64,000 nucleotides of DNA, taken from positions 42,564,001 to 42,628,000 of the forward strand of contig NC_134539.1 of NCBI RefSeq assembly GCF_050624435.1. The letters are read 5' to 3'. Under the pieces are notes generated by a model. That model had not been told where the DNA came from and ran no database searches. It saw only the letters and a list, made by a program, of their open reading frames with translations. The position numbers and the translations under genes are program-made. Positions 1 through 11,084 of the stretch are shown here, in pieces. This DNA comes from Tenrec ecaudatus. Its lineage: Eukaryota > Chordata > Mammalia > Afrosoricida > Tenrecidae. Every line of letters starts with the position of its first letter. The first letter of the stretch is position 1.

Positions 1-744
1 AAGAAAACTCCCCTCTAGGACTGAATGTTAAAGGGAGCCTGAGAGGAGGCTGAAATGCTTCCACGGTGACACCTGGATCTACTTGTTGAGTGGAAGTGGG
101 AGAAATTGAGCAATAGATAGATGGGTTGAGTTTGGCCACTGACATCTATGGACTTGGTTTATAGGAAAAAGAGGAGAAGATGAGAGCGGGTTGACTGGTC
201 TAAAGTTCATGACCTAGCAGGAGGGGCTAGGCTTATTCAGTATTGATGAGAGCCCATGGTCTAAAGGCAAGGCCACCAATGGGCACCCTGTGGAGGCTGA
301 GTGAGGCAGCCCACACTGAGTTGACCAGAACCCAACCAGATGGAGATTTTTGAGCCTGTGAACTGTTGATATTATTGCTGACTTTATGGTTGGCCTTTTC
401 TACTTTATGGATGGCCTGTCCTAATTTGAACTTGCTTATCGATGTGGACTTCACGAAGTTCCAACTAGAATGAAGATTCTTCATGTCGAAAAATATGAAC
501 TCAGAGCATTTGGTTGATTTAAGTGGGCAGTATATAAATTGGATATCCAAAATTGGGAGGATAAAGGCATGAAGTTGTTGGCTTACAAACTTTTATAGGT
601 GGGGGAACATATTCACAGGATTACAGGATTAAGGTGTAGGTGTTACCTAATTGCTATCGTGAGGCTAAAGATTTATGTACGGGTGCTAAGTTGGCAAGGG
701 GTGGATTGTGATAAAGTTTATTGTGCCAACCTGGCTGATAAACA
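1..744. other. Unassigned, apparently unique DNA
   Basis: I recognise no repeat family, gene, splice-flanked exon or microsatellite here. The longest open frames (about 105 codons, minus strand, 233-550) have no recognisable domain and no supporting codon pattern. Confidence 0.4.
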
Positions 745-1211
745 CATGTAGTAAGGCACCTCACCTTTCTAGTTCTTGGGTCTCTTGCTTTGTGATGGCT
801 CTTGCTTGGTGATGGTCGGACCAGGGGGCAGCTGCCTTAGCCAGTTCCCTGCTTCAGCTGTTAAGGCTGACTTCCTGTAAGACATCCCTGAAGAGAAGCC
901 ACATGGACCTACCCCGAGGCAGCCCTGGGTGCTGAAGAAGTTCGTGTGGAGATGCCCGCCAGCGCTGAGAGGCTTACATGTTCACTGACTCAGCTTTCCT
1001 CCTGCAGTTGGCATCATTGTGTGTGTTTTGTGAGATGGAGGAGGACTTTGTGGATTGGTGTTGGACATATGGGTTAAGGTTGGACTTGTGGGCTTGGGCA
1101 GCACTGGGTTGGGATGTTTTCTTGATGTGCATTTGCCCTTTATATAAAACTCTCTCTTACACATATGAGTTTCTGTGGATTTGTTTCTCTAATGTACCCA
1201 AACTAACACAC
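745..1211 (+). mobile_element. LTR-like repeat (family 'TG..CA', + orientation)
   Basis: It begins near a 'gtcaacttgg'-like motif (here GCCAACCTGGCT) and ends in CCCAAACTAACACAC, preceded by ATATGAGTTTCTGTGGA. The same ends recur antisense at 15186-15729 and 3183-4484, and in part at 24838-25196. The TG...CA ends and length of roughly 450-550 bp suggest a solitary LTR, possibly of ERVL type. The family name is not confirmed and no coding capacity is seen. Confidence 0.6.
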
Positions 1212-2805
1212 CTGATGTCCCTTTGTAGGCACTGGTCACACCTGATAACAAGTGTAAAGATGAAGTCTCACCTTCCTCACTTCCAAAGTCAGAGAAAGAC
1301 AGATGGAGTGTTCCAAACAGGTTTGTCCATTTTGGTGGCATGGTGTGTCTCCAATATTCGTTATCAGCACCATATCTCAAAGGCATCAAGTCTTCTTTGT
1401 TCTTCATCCTCATCGCTCAGCGTTTGTATGCATGTGGGGTGACTGGAATCTCCACGGCGAGGGGAGGTATGCCTTCCTCCTCAGTCCCAGCTTTGCTCTG
1501 CAGCGCTGTAAACAGGTCTTGTGTAGCACATTTGCCAAGTGCAATGCATTGTTTGGCTTCTTGGCTGCCACTTCCATGAGTAGTGACTGTAGATCTGTAT
1601 ATAGTGAAATCTTTGATGTCAATATTTTTCCCATTTATTAATGTGTTATTTATTGGTTTAGCATTTTAAAAAATCATTTTATTGGGCTGATACAACTCAT
1701 CACAATCCACACGTCAGTTGAATCAGGCATGTTTGTATATATGTTGCCCTGATTCTTTTCTAGACATTTACTTTCTATTGAGCCCTTGGTATCAGCTCTT
1801 TACCTCCTCCCTTCCTCCCCTCCCCACCCTCACAACCCCCTGATTGATTGTACATTGCTATTATTTTCATCTCTCACACCGACCACTGTCTCCCTTCCCC
1901 AATGTTTTCTGTTGAAGGGTGTATGGTTTTGCGTTGATCGTGGTGAGGATTTTTGTTTTCTTTACAATAAGGTGCAACCCAAAGTGAAAGCTTCTGTCTT
2001 TGTTCTTCAGTAAATGTTTCCAGTCCTCTTGGCTTTCAGTAAGCAAGGTTATGTCACCTGAAAACCATAGGCTGGTAATGAACTTTCCTCTGATGGTGCT
2101 GGCTCATTATTCTTCGCATCGTCCAACTTCTCAGCTTATTGGCTCAGCATTCAGATTAAACAAGTACCGTGAAAGGATATAACCCTGACCCACACACCTT
2201 TTGAGATTTTAAACCATGCAGTGTTCCTTTGTGCTGTTCAAACAATTGTCTCTTGTTCTGTGCGCAGGCTCTGCCTGAACACAATGAGGTGTCCTGCAAT
2301 GTCCATTCGTTGGTTGCAATGTTATCCATAGTGTGTTATGAGCCACACAGTAGAATTCTTTTGATAATCAATAAAACACAGTAAACATCTTTTTGCTCAT
2401 CTCTACAATCAGAGAAGATTAATCTGACTTCAGCAATGATGTCTCTTTTTACTCATCCTCTTCTGAATCCAGCTTTAATTTCTGGCAGCTCACCAGTAAT
2501 GTACTGCTGCAATGGTTTTTTAATTATCTTCTGTAGTTTTTTTTACTTGCCTATGATATTAATGATATTGTTCAAAATTTCTGCATTCTGTTTGGTTACC
2601 TTTTTTTAAATGGGCACAAATATAGATCTCTTTTTGAAGCAATCTTCACATTTTCTTGGCAGAAACTGATGAATGCTTCCAAGACTGAATTTTTTTTTCT
2701 CAATTTCGATTGGGTTTTCCAAAGAATAAAAAAATTGGTATTCTCACGATTCTAAGCTAATGTCTTCCATGCACCTTGGATGTCTTCCTTCAGTACCATT
2801 GTATT
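1212..2805 (-). pseudogene. BovB/RTE LINE reverse-transcriptase remnant, antisense
   Basis: Read on the minus strand, this is a decayed RTE-clade (BovB-like) reverse-transcriptase region. At 2143-2190 the complement encodes GQGYILSRYLFNLNAE, matching the conserved QGC.LSP.LFNLYAE block. At 2038-2064 it encodes FSGDITLLT where an active enzyme has a Y-x-D-D catalytic motif, so the active site is lost. Stops and frameshifts are frequent. The copy is split by an L1 3' end at 1663-1942 and truncated near 2805 by another L1. BovB is known to be horizontally transferred and is widespread in Afrotheria. Confidence 0.8.
1663..1942 (-). mobile_element. L1 3' end inserted in BovB
   Basis: The antisense segment begins with a T-rich tail and the complement of AATAAAATGATTTTTT. 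It continues through the pyrimidine-rich complement of the 3'-UTR polypurine tract (1806-1835). BovB sequence resumes near 1943. It matches the long sense copy at 13440-15060, for example the GGGTGTATGG segment. Confidence 0.65.
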
Positions 2806-2809
2806 GTTT

Positions 2810-3182
2810 TTAAACGATCTTAAATGGTGGATTAGGTGTGGGTTTTAGATTTCAGATCTTCAATTTTACATTCCACATCTTAAACTACTTATCCACCCCC
2901 TCAATAGCTTATCCTCCCTCCCCAACCCCCTTTGATTTCTCTTCTCCCTGTTGTAGGCTGCTGTCTTCCCTTTCACTCAAGTTCACACCTAGCAACACTC
3001 TAGTTTCATCTTCCCTCCCTCTGTAATCTCCCAAATCTGTCCACTTTGGTATGAAAGCCTTTACATCCCTTTCCCTGTGCCCCCCCCCCATACACACTCT
3101 GTTCCTTTATGACAATGGTCGTCTACTGATGGGCATTTGGGCTGTTTGCATCTTCTTTCTACTGTGAATCCTGCCGCGATAA
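2810..3182 (-). mobile_element. Old L1 fragment, antisense (part 1)
   Basis: The antisense L1 ends with GATGGGCATTTGGGCTG and the complement of the 'reflecting internal' L1 segment around 3130-3180. It resumes at 4485 after an LTR-like repeat. C-rich and CT-rich stretches at 2890-3090 fit the complement of a 3'-UTR polypurine tract. Confidence 0.6.
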
Positions 3183-3211
3183 ATACGGTGTGTTAGTCTG
3201 GAAGTCCAGAG

Positions 3212-3950
3212 CAGGGGTGTCAAACTGGCGGCCCGCGGGCTACATGCCGCACCAGAGGTAATTTTTTGTGGCCCGCAATGCGCTGAAATAAAATGAAAAT
3301 AGAAAAAAAATGTTATGAAGAAAATAGCGCTTAGGGAAGATCGAGGCAATACTGTACGCACAATTCCCTCGTTAACCCTTTAACCACTGAAGATGAATAC
3401 GCACGCGGCCCAGTGCCTTTCCTGGGGTCTGTGGATGCCAATAAACGCGCTGACTCAGTTCCAGCGACTTTTGAAACTCTCAGTGTGACGTCATGTAAAC
3501 AGATCCCAATAGCGAAGAGGTTAAAGAGCGCTCTGGGCTGTGCCGTTATGAATCATACCTTGAGGCAGCGCTAGTTAACATTTTTAGAGGGAAGCCATTG
3601 TGCGAGCAACTATTTTTATCCATGAAATTAAATATAATGACAAACAGATCAAGATTGATTGATAAACATCTATCTGTCTTAATGAAGATGTCTGTTCTCA
3701 GTCTTTGAATCCAGATATTGGAAAACTAGTAGGAGGAAAGCACTGGCAAGTTTTGGGGAAAAAGAGTAATTTTAGTTTTGTAAATATATTAAATAAAATC
3801 AATTATATGGTGTTTTAATTATCCTATCCATGTTCCTGAATCCTCACTTCAAAATATAAATTTAACAAAATTTGTAACTGTGATGCTGCCCCTGTGAATC
3901 TTGCCTGTTGCATCCAATGGCCCATGTTTTAATTGAGTTCATCACCCCTG
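3212..3950. mobile_element. hAT DNA transposon, OposCharlie/Chaplin-like, non-autonomous
   Basis: The terminal inverted repeats are CAGGGGTGTCAAACT (3212-3226) and its imperfect complement ending ATCACCCCTG (3941-3950). The element is flanked by 8-bp duplications GTCCAGAG (3204-3211) and ATCTAGAG (3951-3958), of the hAT target type nTCTAGAn. The 739-bp length is too short for a full transposase and no intact frame is present. The element type resembles horizontally transferred vertebrate hATs; the exact family (for example OC1) is a guess. Confidence 0.75.
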
Positions 3951-3988
3951 ATCTAGAGAACCAAATCCAGTGATGCTCATCTATCTAT

Positions 3989-4025
3989 AAGAAAGAGGTT
4001 TAAAAAAAAAAAAGAAAGAGGTTTA
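3989..4025 (+). repeat. Oligo(A) between 14-bp direct repeats
   Basis: AAGAAAGAGGTTTA occurs at 3989-4002 and again at 4012-4025, separated only by A residues. This is the footprint expected if L1 machinery integrated little more than a poly(A) tail with a target-site duplication. Replication slippage is an alternative. Confidence 0.7.
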
Positions 4026-4484
4026 TACTAGAAGTGTTTATATATCAAGAAGGCATTGTAGCCCCGTCCAACCTCAAGTCTGTAAATCTGATGCTAGTTC
4101 AAAAGTCCCTCTTCAGACTCACATAGCAGTGGGTCAGGGATTCAGAAAGGTGAACCAGGAAGAGGCAGATGCCAGGCCGTTGGGTGAGGAGGTATGTGGA
4201 TCCAAGGCGCAATGCAATGTCAGTGGGAACATGGCAGGGCGCTGGCGGCTCTCAGGGTCAGAGGCCTACATGGGGCAGCCCCTGCGAGCAATCACAGGGT
4301 CCCAGTGAAGTGTCAGCGAGGAGGAGGGTCAAGTGGCCGAGAGATATGCAGTGCCCAGAGTCTCTGACTCTCATGCAAAAGGCCATACCCCAAGAAGGTG
4401 TCATCCAGCTGCTACTTGATGGACCGGTTTAAGTCCACCCCTAACCAGGAGTGTCTAGTTGACATAAAATCATCTAACTACCAC

Positions 4485-4862
4485 AATGGGTGTGCATGTC
4501 TCTGTTCGTGCTATGACTCATACTCCTTTAGGGTATAGACCCTGCAAAGGAACTGCTAGATCATATGAAATTTCTATTCCGAGCTGTTAGAGGTAGCGCC
4601 ATATTGCCTTCCATAGTGCTTGGACATAGTTACAGTCCCACCATCAACGTATGAGGATTCCAGTCTCTGAACCCTCTTGAGCATTTGGGTGTTTTCTGTA
4701 TTTCGTTGTTGTTTGGGTGTGGCTGTCATTGTAGGTGTAACATTTCTCATTGTTGCTTTGATTGGCGTCTCCCAAATGGCTCGTGATCAAGAGCGCTTCT
4801 TCATACGCTTGTTGGCCTTTGAGATTCCATCATTGGTGAACTGTTGGTTCATGTCAATGTAA
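4485..4862 (-). mobile_element. Old L1 fragment, antisense (part 2)
   Basis: It contains the antisense signatures of older mammalian L1 3' regions: 'aaggaactgctagatcatat', 'cccaccatcaacgtatgagg' and 'caaatggctcgtgatcaaga'. It continues the fragment at 2810-3182 across the LTR-like insertion. Confidence 0.7.
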
Positions 4863-6540
4863 GAGACCAAAGAAAATGGCTGGCGGATGTGGGGGATGGG
4901 GGTGCACATTTGACCTCCTCAGGCCACACAGAGGGAGAAAGAGAGTGGAAGGCCCCCACCCTGAGGCTGACCGCCACAAGGCAGAGGTCCAGCATGCCTC
5001 CACCCGCCCTTCTTCTGTGACCCTATCTGACCCTGGGTGTTCTTCCCACTGCACTCTGCTCTCTACGGGCTTCTGTACCCCATGGGAATGGCCACGCAGT
5101 GCTCAAGACAATACTCACAATTAGAAGGGGTTCTTAGGGAAGTTAACAGGCTCCTACAAGTCAAGATCAGAAAACGTTAAGGATACAGTATTTTGTCCAC
5201 ACCTCTTCTCAGCCAGCAGCAAAATCGCTCAGTTATGTGGTCCCTTGGGTGCTGTCTCTTTGGGTCCAGATGCCTGCCTGCCCCTCTGCCTCACTTCGGC
5301 ATGGCCTCAGCGGTGCCGCTCTCTGCTTGGTTGCTTCTGGTCTCAGTGTGGCATGATCCCTACTCCCTCCATGTCAGACGGGGGGGGGGGGGGGGGCGCG
5401 GGAATCTGCTCCACAGGTGACTCTTCTTTCCTAATGAATTCTCTCTGTTCTTGCTTGTGAGATGGCTCGCTTATACCCCAAGGAAGGACAGCACTGACCA
5501 GCTCCTGGATTAGAGCCCCCACATAAGCATTTGGTGGAAGCTGGAGAGAAATGGGTAGAAGAGCCAGAAAGAGTAATTAATTTTGCTTTGCCATAGTTAC
5601 TACTGATAAGATTTTCAGTGGCACATTTTTCAAAAGTGGACCACCTCTTCCTTCTTCCCTGCATGCTCTTAACCTGGAAGCTTCCCCGAAATCTGTTCAC
5701 TGGGTGACTCTAATGGTGTTTCAAATATCGGTGGCATAGCTCTCTCAGCATCGCAAGAACATACAAGCTATTGCAGTGTGCTAAACAGAAAGACACGTGG
5801 GATACCCATAATTCTAAATAACAGTTTGTATGTTATACATTTGTGTGTCTGTGTATCTGTTATATATGCGTCTGGTTTTTGTGTTTGTGCAAATGTATAT
5901 ATCTTGTGTGTGCATCTGCATATACATTGTATGTATGCCTAAAAATTTGTGGATATCTACATGTTTATTGTGTACATATGTATGTATATACACACTGTAT
6001 TCAGGAACTTTTCTGTAACTCTAAAATCATGCAACTTAAAAGTTTAGGCAAACAAAATAAATTGTCATCTTAATTAGGTCTCAAACTTCCTAAGAGTATT
6101 ACATTTTGTCCAAAGGCTCCATCCTCGGTTGTATGGAGCAGAGTCAGGGCGGGTGCTGCCACCCCCGCAGACCAGATGAACAGCTCCCTAGCTTGCCAAA
6201 GAATATTCCTGTTTGCACGCCTCCTGACATGCAGCCCGGAGACCTTTGACTTGGTTCTGCTCACTTACTCCAGTGACTGCCAATGAGCCCAACCCTTGGT
6301 GGGCTTATATAATAAAATAGTTTAAAGAAAATTAAAATAAAAGTGAAGTCTAAGGAGGGGAAGGGGGAAAAAAGGAAAGAAGTGCAACTGAACCCCGGAG
6401 ATCCATTAAGGGAGATGAGGCAGTGTTAAGGGATCAGGGGAGGGCGGCGGGTCTTCTGCCTGGCTTTCATTCTCCAGCTCTCGGGTGGGCTGAAGGGAGG
6501 ACCCAGAGGAGGAGCAGAACCTACCTGCTTAGCTGACTTT
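4863..6540. other. Unassigned intergenic DNA with low-complexity tracts
   Basis: No repeat family or gene is recognised. It contains a run of 17 G residues (5380-5396). It also contains a degenerate TG/TA-rich stretch (about 5830-6000) whose open frames are a by-product of composition. Confidence 0.4.
5380..5396 (+). repeat. G17 homopolymer
   Basis: An uninterrupted run of 17 G residues, likely polymorphic in length and prone to sequencing error and G-quadruplex formation. Confidence 0.9.
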
Positions 6541-7800
6541 GGCCGTAGACACAATATTCCTCCCTAGGCCTCTGGTGCCATGAACTCCACATTGTACAGA
6601 CGGCTATCTAGAATTTCATTTTCTTCCCCCTGGCCCCCACAACTCAATTAAGATTGCTTTAGAGTGGAGTGGGTCTACCCTGCCTCGCTATGCGGGAAAT
6701 GAAAAATTCTTGGCTCCTGCGTGGGGAATGTAGTCTGTCCTCTCTCTCAGCTCGCTAAGCAACCTGTTGACGAGCTTATAATTACTAGACCTGTGTGCTA
6801 CACAGTGAATGTTCTTAGGGATTTTAATGATTGAAGTGAATGAACATGCTTCAACATTTGGAAACGTGCTTGAGAAGAATAATTGCTTTAAAGTGTTTCA
6901 TAAATTGTTGCTAGGAAACCACATCAAGATGAGCTTTTACTTACAACTTGAAGTTCAACTGGCAGGAAATTCTCCCATTCAAAATATAGCTAGGTAAATA
7001 GAAGAATTCAAAAACAGAAGAAAGAAAGAAACCTACTGGCTACTAGAGAAACCCTACTCCTGACACAACATGGGGAACAACCAGTTCTTCATCGTTGTGT
7101 GATCTTGGATGGTTCGTTTAATGGCTTTTGTTCTCAGTTTTCTCATCTGAAAAATGGGGACATGAGTCCCGCACTTGTCAGAGTAGACGTAATGAATATG
7201 TGAACAATGAGCCCTGCACGTCATGCTCAATATTTTATTTAGTTAGTCGTGTATACGTCTTCTCCTCATTTATTGATGATCTCATTTTCCAACATTTTGC
7301 ATTGACATCAACCCTAAAAAAATCTATGACATGGTTCTCCTGGGCCTTCGGATGAACTTTGTGCTTTCCGGGTGGCAAGCGTACTCATTTTTGACAAGAG
7401 CCTCATCTGTTGCCTCTTTTTCAGTTTCCTAACGGTTCCCATCTGCTCAGGTCTCTGCCCCTTGGCACAGCACGTTCGTCTTCCCGGGGGCCTTTCTCCT
7501 CCCATCTGTTGACGCCTCCTCATCTTCCACAGTCCCAGCGAGGGCCGCCGCTCAGAAAAGCCTCCTCATACTGTTGGCATTCTTCCTCTTCCTGTTCGGG
7601 ACGTGTTCTAGGTCTTTCTTCTCTCTTCTCGAAGAAGGAAGGGCAGTGTCTTAATTAGTCCCTTTGTCACCTCCCTCACGGGATCTAGAACATCGCAGAC
7701 TTTAAGGAAATCTTTGTCGATTGGATGCTCTCCTCGCCCAAATCCTTCAGGAGGATAGGATCTCCTGCGTGCAGAGGAGTATCTAGGGTCTGAAGATGGT
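6541..7800. other. Unique DNA with candidate conserved element and X-box-like motif
   Basis: No transposon signature is seen. The stretch 6640-7000 has balanced composition and AT-rich homeodomain-like sites. At 6907-6919 GTTGCTAGGAAAC reads on the minus strand as GTTTCCTAGCAAC, close to the RFX X-box. Function is inference only. Confidence 0.3.
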
Positions 7801-8077
7801 AAGGCGCCTAGCCTGGGCACCACTTAAACGGCCAGTGAGCTGCCAACTGCACCAATGGGAAGTTTCTATTAGCCATTGTCATTTACATCACCGGCTATGG
7901 GAGATCCGTCAACAATTTACAACTGATAGCAACGGGCACTATTTCTGCAGATACAGCTCTACCTGCTTGAACTTCTCATTCTCCCCATGGCCCATAACTC
8001 TGACCTTCACACATAATTTTCAGTCTAACTCTATATTCTGTGGGAGAAAGATGAGATTGTCGACTACTATAAATATT

Positions 8078-8163
8078 TAAAGTCTCAAAACCCACAGGAG
8101 CCGCTCTGCTCTGTCCGACTGGGTTGCTTTGAGTCAGAATCAAGTAGAAGGCATTGAGTTTGA
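8078..8163 (+). mobile_element. AfroSINE 3'-half fragment
   Basis: It carries the SINE body and tail words AAACCCACAGGAGC..., GGGTTGCTTTGAGTCAGAAT and a GGCATTGAGTTTG-like tail. The tRNA-related 5' half is missing. Confidence 0.55.
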
Positions 8164-8185
8164 CCTTAGAGTTTAACCCTCGTCT

Positions 8186-8385
8186 AAGGGGTCCTGCTGG
8201 TGCAATGGTTAAGTGTTCAGCTGCAAACTGAAAGGTCAGCGTTGGAACCCGCCCATTGCGCTGTGGGTAAGAGATGCGGCAATCTGCTTCCATAAAGGTA
8301 TACAGCCTGGAGGGCCCCGTGGAGACAGTTCTCATTGTTCTATATGTCAGAATCCACTTGAAGGAAATGGGCTTGTGTTTTGATG
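8186..8385 (+). mobile_element. AfroSINE
   Basis: A GGTCCTGCTGGTGCAATGGTTAAG head (degenerate A box) is followed by TTGGAACCCGCC (B-box-like), the central 'gcaatctgcttccataaagg' word and a diverged tail with GTCAGAATCCACTTGA. Divergence indicates an old copy. Confidence 0.75.
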
Positions 8386-9265
8386 TATTAATCTTCTGAC
8401 TGTGGCTGCCCAAGCCCAGGTCTGGGCACCATGCCCTGGTACCCTCGCCTGGCATTTCTCAGTTCAATAGAATAACTCTCCTCTCATCTGCTCCACCCAG
8501 GGTTCCCTTCTTTTCACAATGTGGGGTGAGGGAGAGAGCTACAGAGAGAGAAACAGAGTCAGAGATAGAGAGACCAACTTGGTTTGAACAAAAAATGAAT
8601 GTTATGCACTTATGAACTGAAAATTCCACGGTAGAGTCCAGAAACCAAATTCAACCTCTTCACCAGATTCCACAATGGAACCATGCATATTAAACCTTGA
8701 ACTAATTTGGCTATTTTAATGAGGATTTGTGCATCACCACGAAGGGTAGCAAGCATCCTTCTGCTCCATCTCTCTGCCCACCCTCCCTCGCCATCCTCTT
8801 TTAAGAGCAATGGCCTTCAGCTCCTTTGCTAAATGCAAGCCGGTTCAGCAGCTATGTTTGGGGAATGGAGAAGACCTCCTGGGCCTCACCTCCCACCTCA
8901 AATGTCATACAAAAGCCTTCTAATCAGGGAGTTCTCCTGAGAGAGTCCAGTGACCAGCATTTCTCAGTTTCATTACTTGTCAGCCCTTAGAGTTCTGCCA
9001 CTGGGGATAAAGCTGGCCCGCAGGTCCCGAACCAAAAGAGCTGAATAAAACGCGAGAGTACTTCCTCACAGGAAAGTGCCCCTTGAGCACACAGCCTGGC
9101 CCAGTCCTCCCACGGAACCCACAGAATCCCAAGAGGACTGCCAAGTGCACACAAGGGTCACGAGAGACTGGAGATGAGAGTAGTTTGGAGTGTGGAACCA
9201 GCATCTCCCATTTGACCGTGAAAAGATAACCCACACTTAAGAGAGGGGAAGCCCAGGTGGGTCAG
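8386..9265. other. Unassigned DNA
   Basis: No gene or recognisable repeat is seen. A purine-rich GAGAGA-like stretch lies at about 8528-8572. Confidence 0.35.
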
Positions 9266-9460
9266 AGGGGTCCCTGGGTTAGTGCTCAAGTACTCTGCCA
9301 TGAATGCAAAGTTAGGGGCTTGAACCCACTGAGAGATGCCTTGAGAGAAAGGCCTGGACATTTACTGCTGAAAGACACAACCCCTGTAAGCCATGAGGAG
9401 CACGGGTCTCCTCTGACACACAAGGGACCAGAATCCACTCGATCGCAGTTGGTTTAGGAG
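9266..9460 (+). mobile_element. Diverged AfroSINE
   Basis: It runs from a GTCCCTGGGTTAGTG head, through GGGGCTTGAACCCACTGAGA, to a tail with CCAGAATCCACTCGATCGCAG and GGTTT. The order of segments is the same as in other copies. Confidence 0.7.
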
Positions 9461-9671
9461 AGCAGACAAGAAGTAAATGATGGGAGACTAGACCTTTGGT
9501 GGTTTTCTATCCTTAGAAAATGTGTCCATCTCTGTGGGTTTAGTGCCTGCTGTACCTATTTCCTTTGTATCCCCATTTGTGGTAGACAGGGTTCTTTTTG
9601 GACATATACGCCCGAGGGGAAACCAAGATATCCTGAACTGATTCGATCTAATTTGTCTCTTCAGCAACTGA

Positions 9672-10010
9672 AAACATTTTTTAAAGAGTTTTTATTGGTA
9701 CATAATCCACATATCATACATTTCAATTATTTGATCAAATACAGAAGAGTTAGACAGTCACTAACACAATCAATTTTAGAATATTGTCTTCTTTCTTGTA
9801 GTCATTGTTATTAGCTACCCCTACCCTCTGCCCCCCATATCCTAAATACCATTAATCCAGTTACACTCTGTAAATTTATCTACATAGATTTCAAAAAACT
9901 GACAGCAATAGCGAAGTAAAAGTAAAAGAGGTGGATAAGGGTATAATCACCTACCTTGCAACCTCTACACCAAGTAAGATCTTGCACAAAATTCTACCAA
10001 AGGTGTGAAT
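9672..10010 (-). mobile_element. Older L1 3' end, antisense
   Basis: It starts with TTTTTATTGGTACATAATCCACATATCATACA and continues through TTAATCCAGTTACACTCTGTAAATTTA (words quoted in parts). The same order is found at 38030-38420, so both are copies of one L1 3'-UTR subfamily distinct from the younger 'AGCCCCTAATAAAAT' group. Confidence 0.6.
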
Positions 10011-10357
10011 ATGTATTCGGCAGCAGTCCACAAACAGTCACACAATTGATTCTCTAGACTTTTAGGAAGACTCATTCTCTGCCTGTCACTGCAAGTATAC
10101 TAGGTTCTCTCTAAGGTGGACACACAAGGATATTAAAATGACAGGACCTTTCTGGGGAGCTAGGTGACAGCCTTCAGGGAGAGAGAGACTCAGAACCAAG
10201 GGAGCACCGGAGCTCAAGCTCTAGCTAAAGTGTGACCTTGGAGCTTGGTGGATTTGAACACCCCATTCTTGCAAGAGCGGGGGGACCTCCGTCTTTCTAA
10301 CCAAGTATGCACACTGAACCATCACTCATGTGCCCCATTGAAAATATTCCTAACATT

Positions 10358-10569
10358 CCTTATACTTGTTTTTTTTATTAAACATTTCATTAGGGGCTCA
10401 TACAACTCTTATCACAATCCATGCATATACATACATCAATTGTATAAAGCAAATCCGCACATTCCCTGCCCCAATCATTCTCAAAGTATTTGCTCTCCAC
10501 TTAAGCCCTTTGCATCAGGTCCTCTTTTTTTTCCCTCCCTCCCCGCTCCCCCCATGCCTTATACTTGTT
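10358..10569 (-). mobile_element. Young L1 3' end with perfect 13-bp TSD
   Basis: A 186-bp antisense L1 3' end (10371-10556) starts with T-tail and the complement of GCCCCTAATGAAATG. It is bounded by identical CCTTATACTTGTT repeats at 10358-10370 and 10557-10569. It is strongly 5'-truncated, ending in the complement of the G-rich polypurine tract. Confidence 0.85.
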
Positions 10570-11084
10570 AAAAACCTTCAAGTGAAATTTTGATCAGGAT
10601 ATTTGAAGTGCTAGGTATCCACCCACCTGGGGTGTGGTAACTCTTGATGAGAAAACTTCAAAAGTCAACCAATTGTCTTCGGGTCTAGATTCATAGTAGA
10701 GTTCTCTTGTGCACACGTGTATCACACCATTTACAAACAGCGTTTGTAAAGTAAATGACAACACCATCAATAGAGCCCCAGGAAAGGACATCTAGTCCAC
10801 AATGGCTCAGAAGTCATAGAGTTACAACGGGAAGGCAAGAGGCCCCTTTGGGTAAGGAGGGATCCAAGCAGGAGAAGCTCAGGGAAAGGGGAAAGCGCAC
10901 AGGGTGGGAATGATGTCCCGCAGAAGATGAGCTGAAGGGGCAGAGCTCATCATGGCTTAAACAATAGGTGACTTGTATTTGTTTCCATGTTGCTTCTAGG
11001 AATGGTACAATCTCATTTCAAATCCCACCCCCCCCCTTTTGTATAGCTCCCGTTTTAGAAGGGGCTGTTTAATTCTCCTGCCGT
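10570..11084. other. Unassigned DNA
   Basis: No gene or recognisable transposon is seen; there is a short C9 run at 11028-11036. Confidence 0.35.

Larger units (their letters stand above)
3183..4484 (-). mobile_element. LTR-like repeat (antisense), interrupted by hAT
   Basis: The element starts TGTTAGTCTGG and ends at ATCTAACTACCACA, the reverse of the element at 745-1211. It is inserted in an L1 (parts at 2810-3182 and 4485-4862). It is itself split by a 739-bp hAT element (3212-3950). If the hAT and one 8-bp duplication are removed, the LTR-like sequence becomes continuous with the homologous segment at 15190-15215. It also carries an oligo(A) insertion at 3989-4025. Confidence 0.65.

Noticed and set aside
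3191-3211. BovB continuing through the L1/LTR nest
   Set aside because: The sequence after about 2805 matches antisense L1 rather than RTE.
5830-6073. Hydrophobic Cys/Tyr-rich small ORFs
   Set aside because: The composition follows from TG/TA-rich low-complexity DNA; no start context or homologue is recognised.
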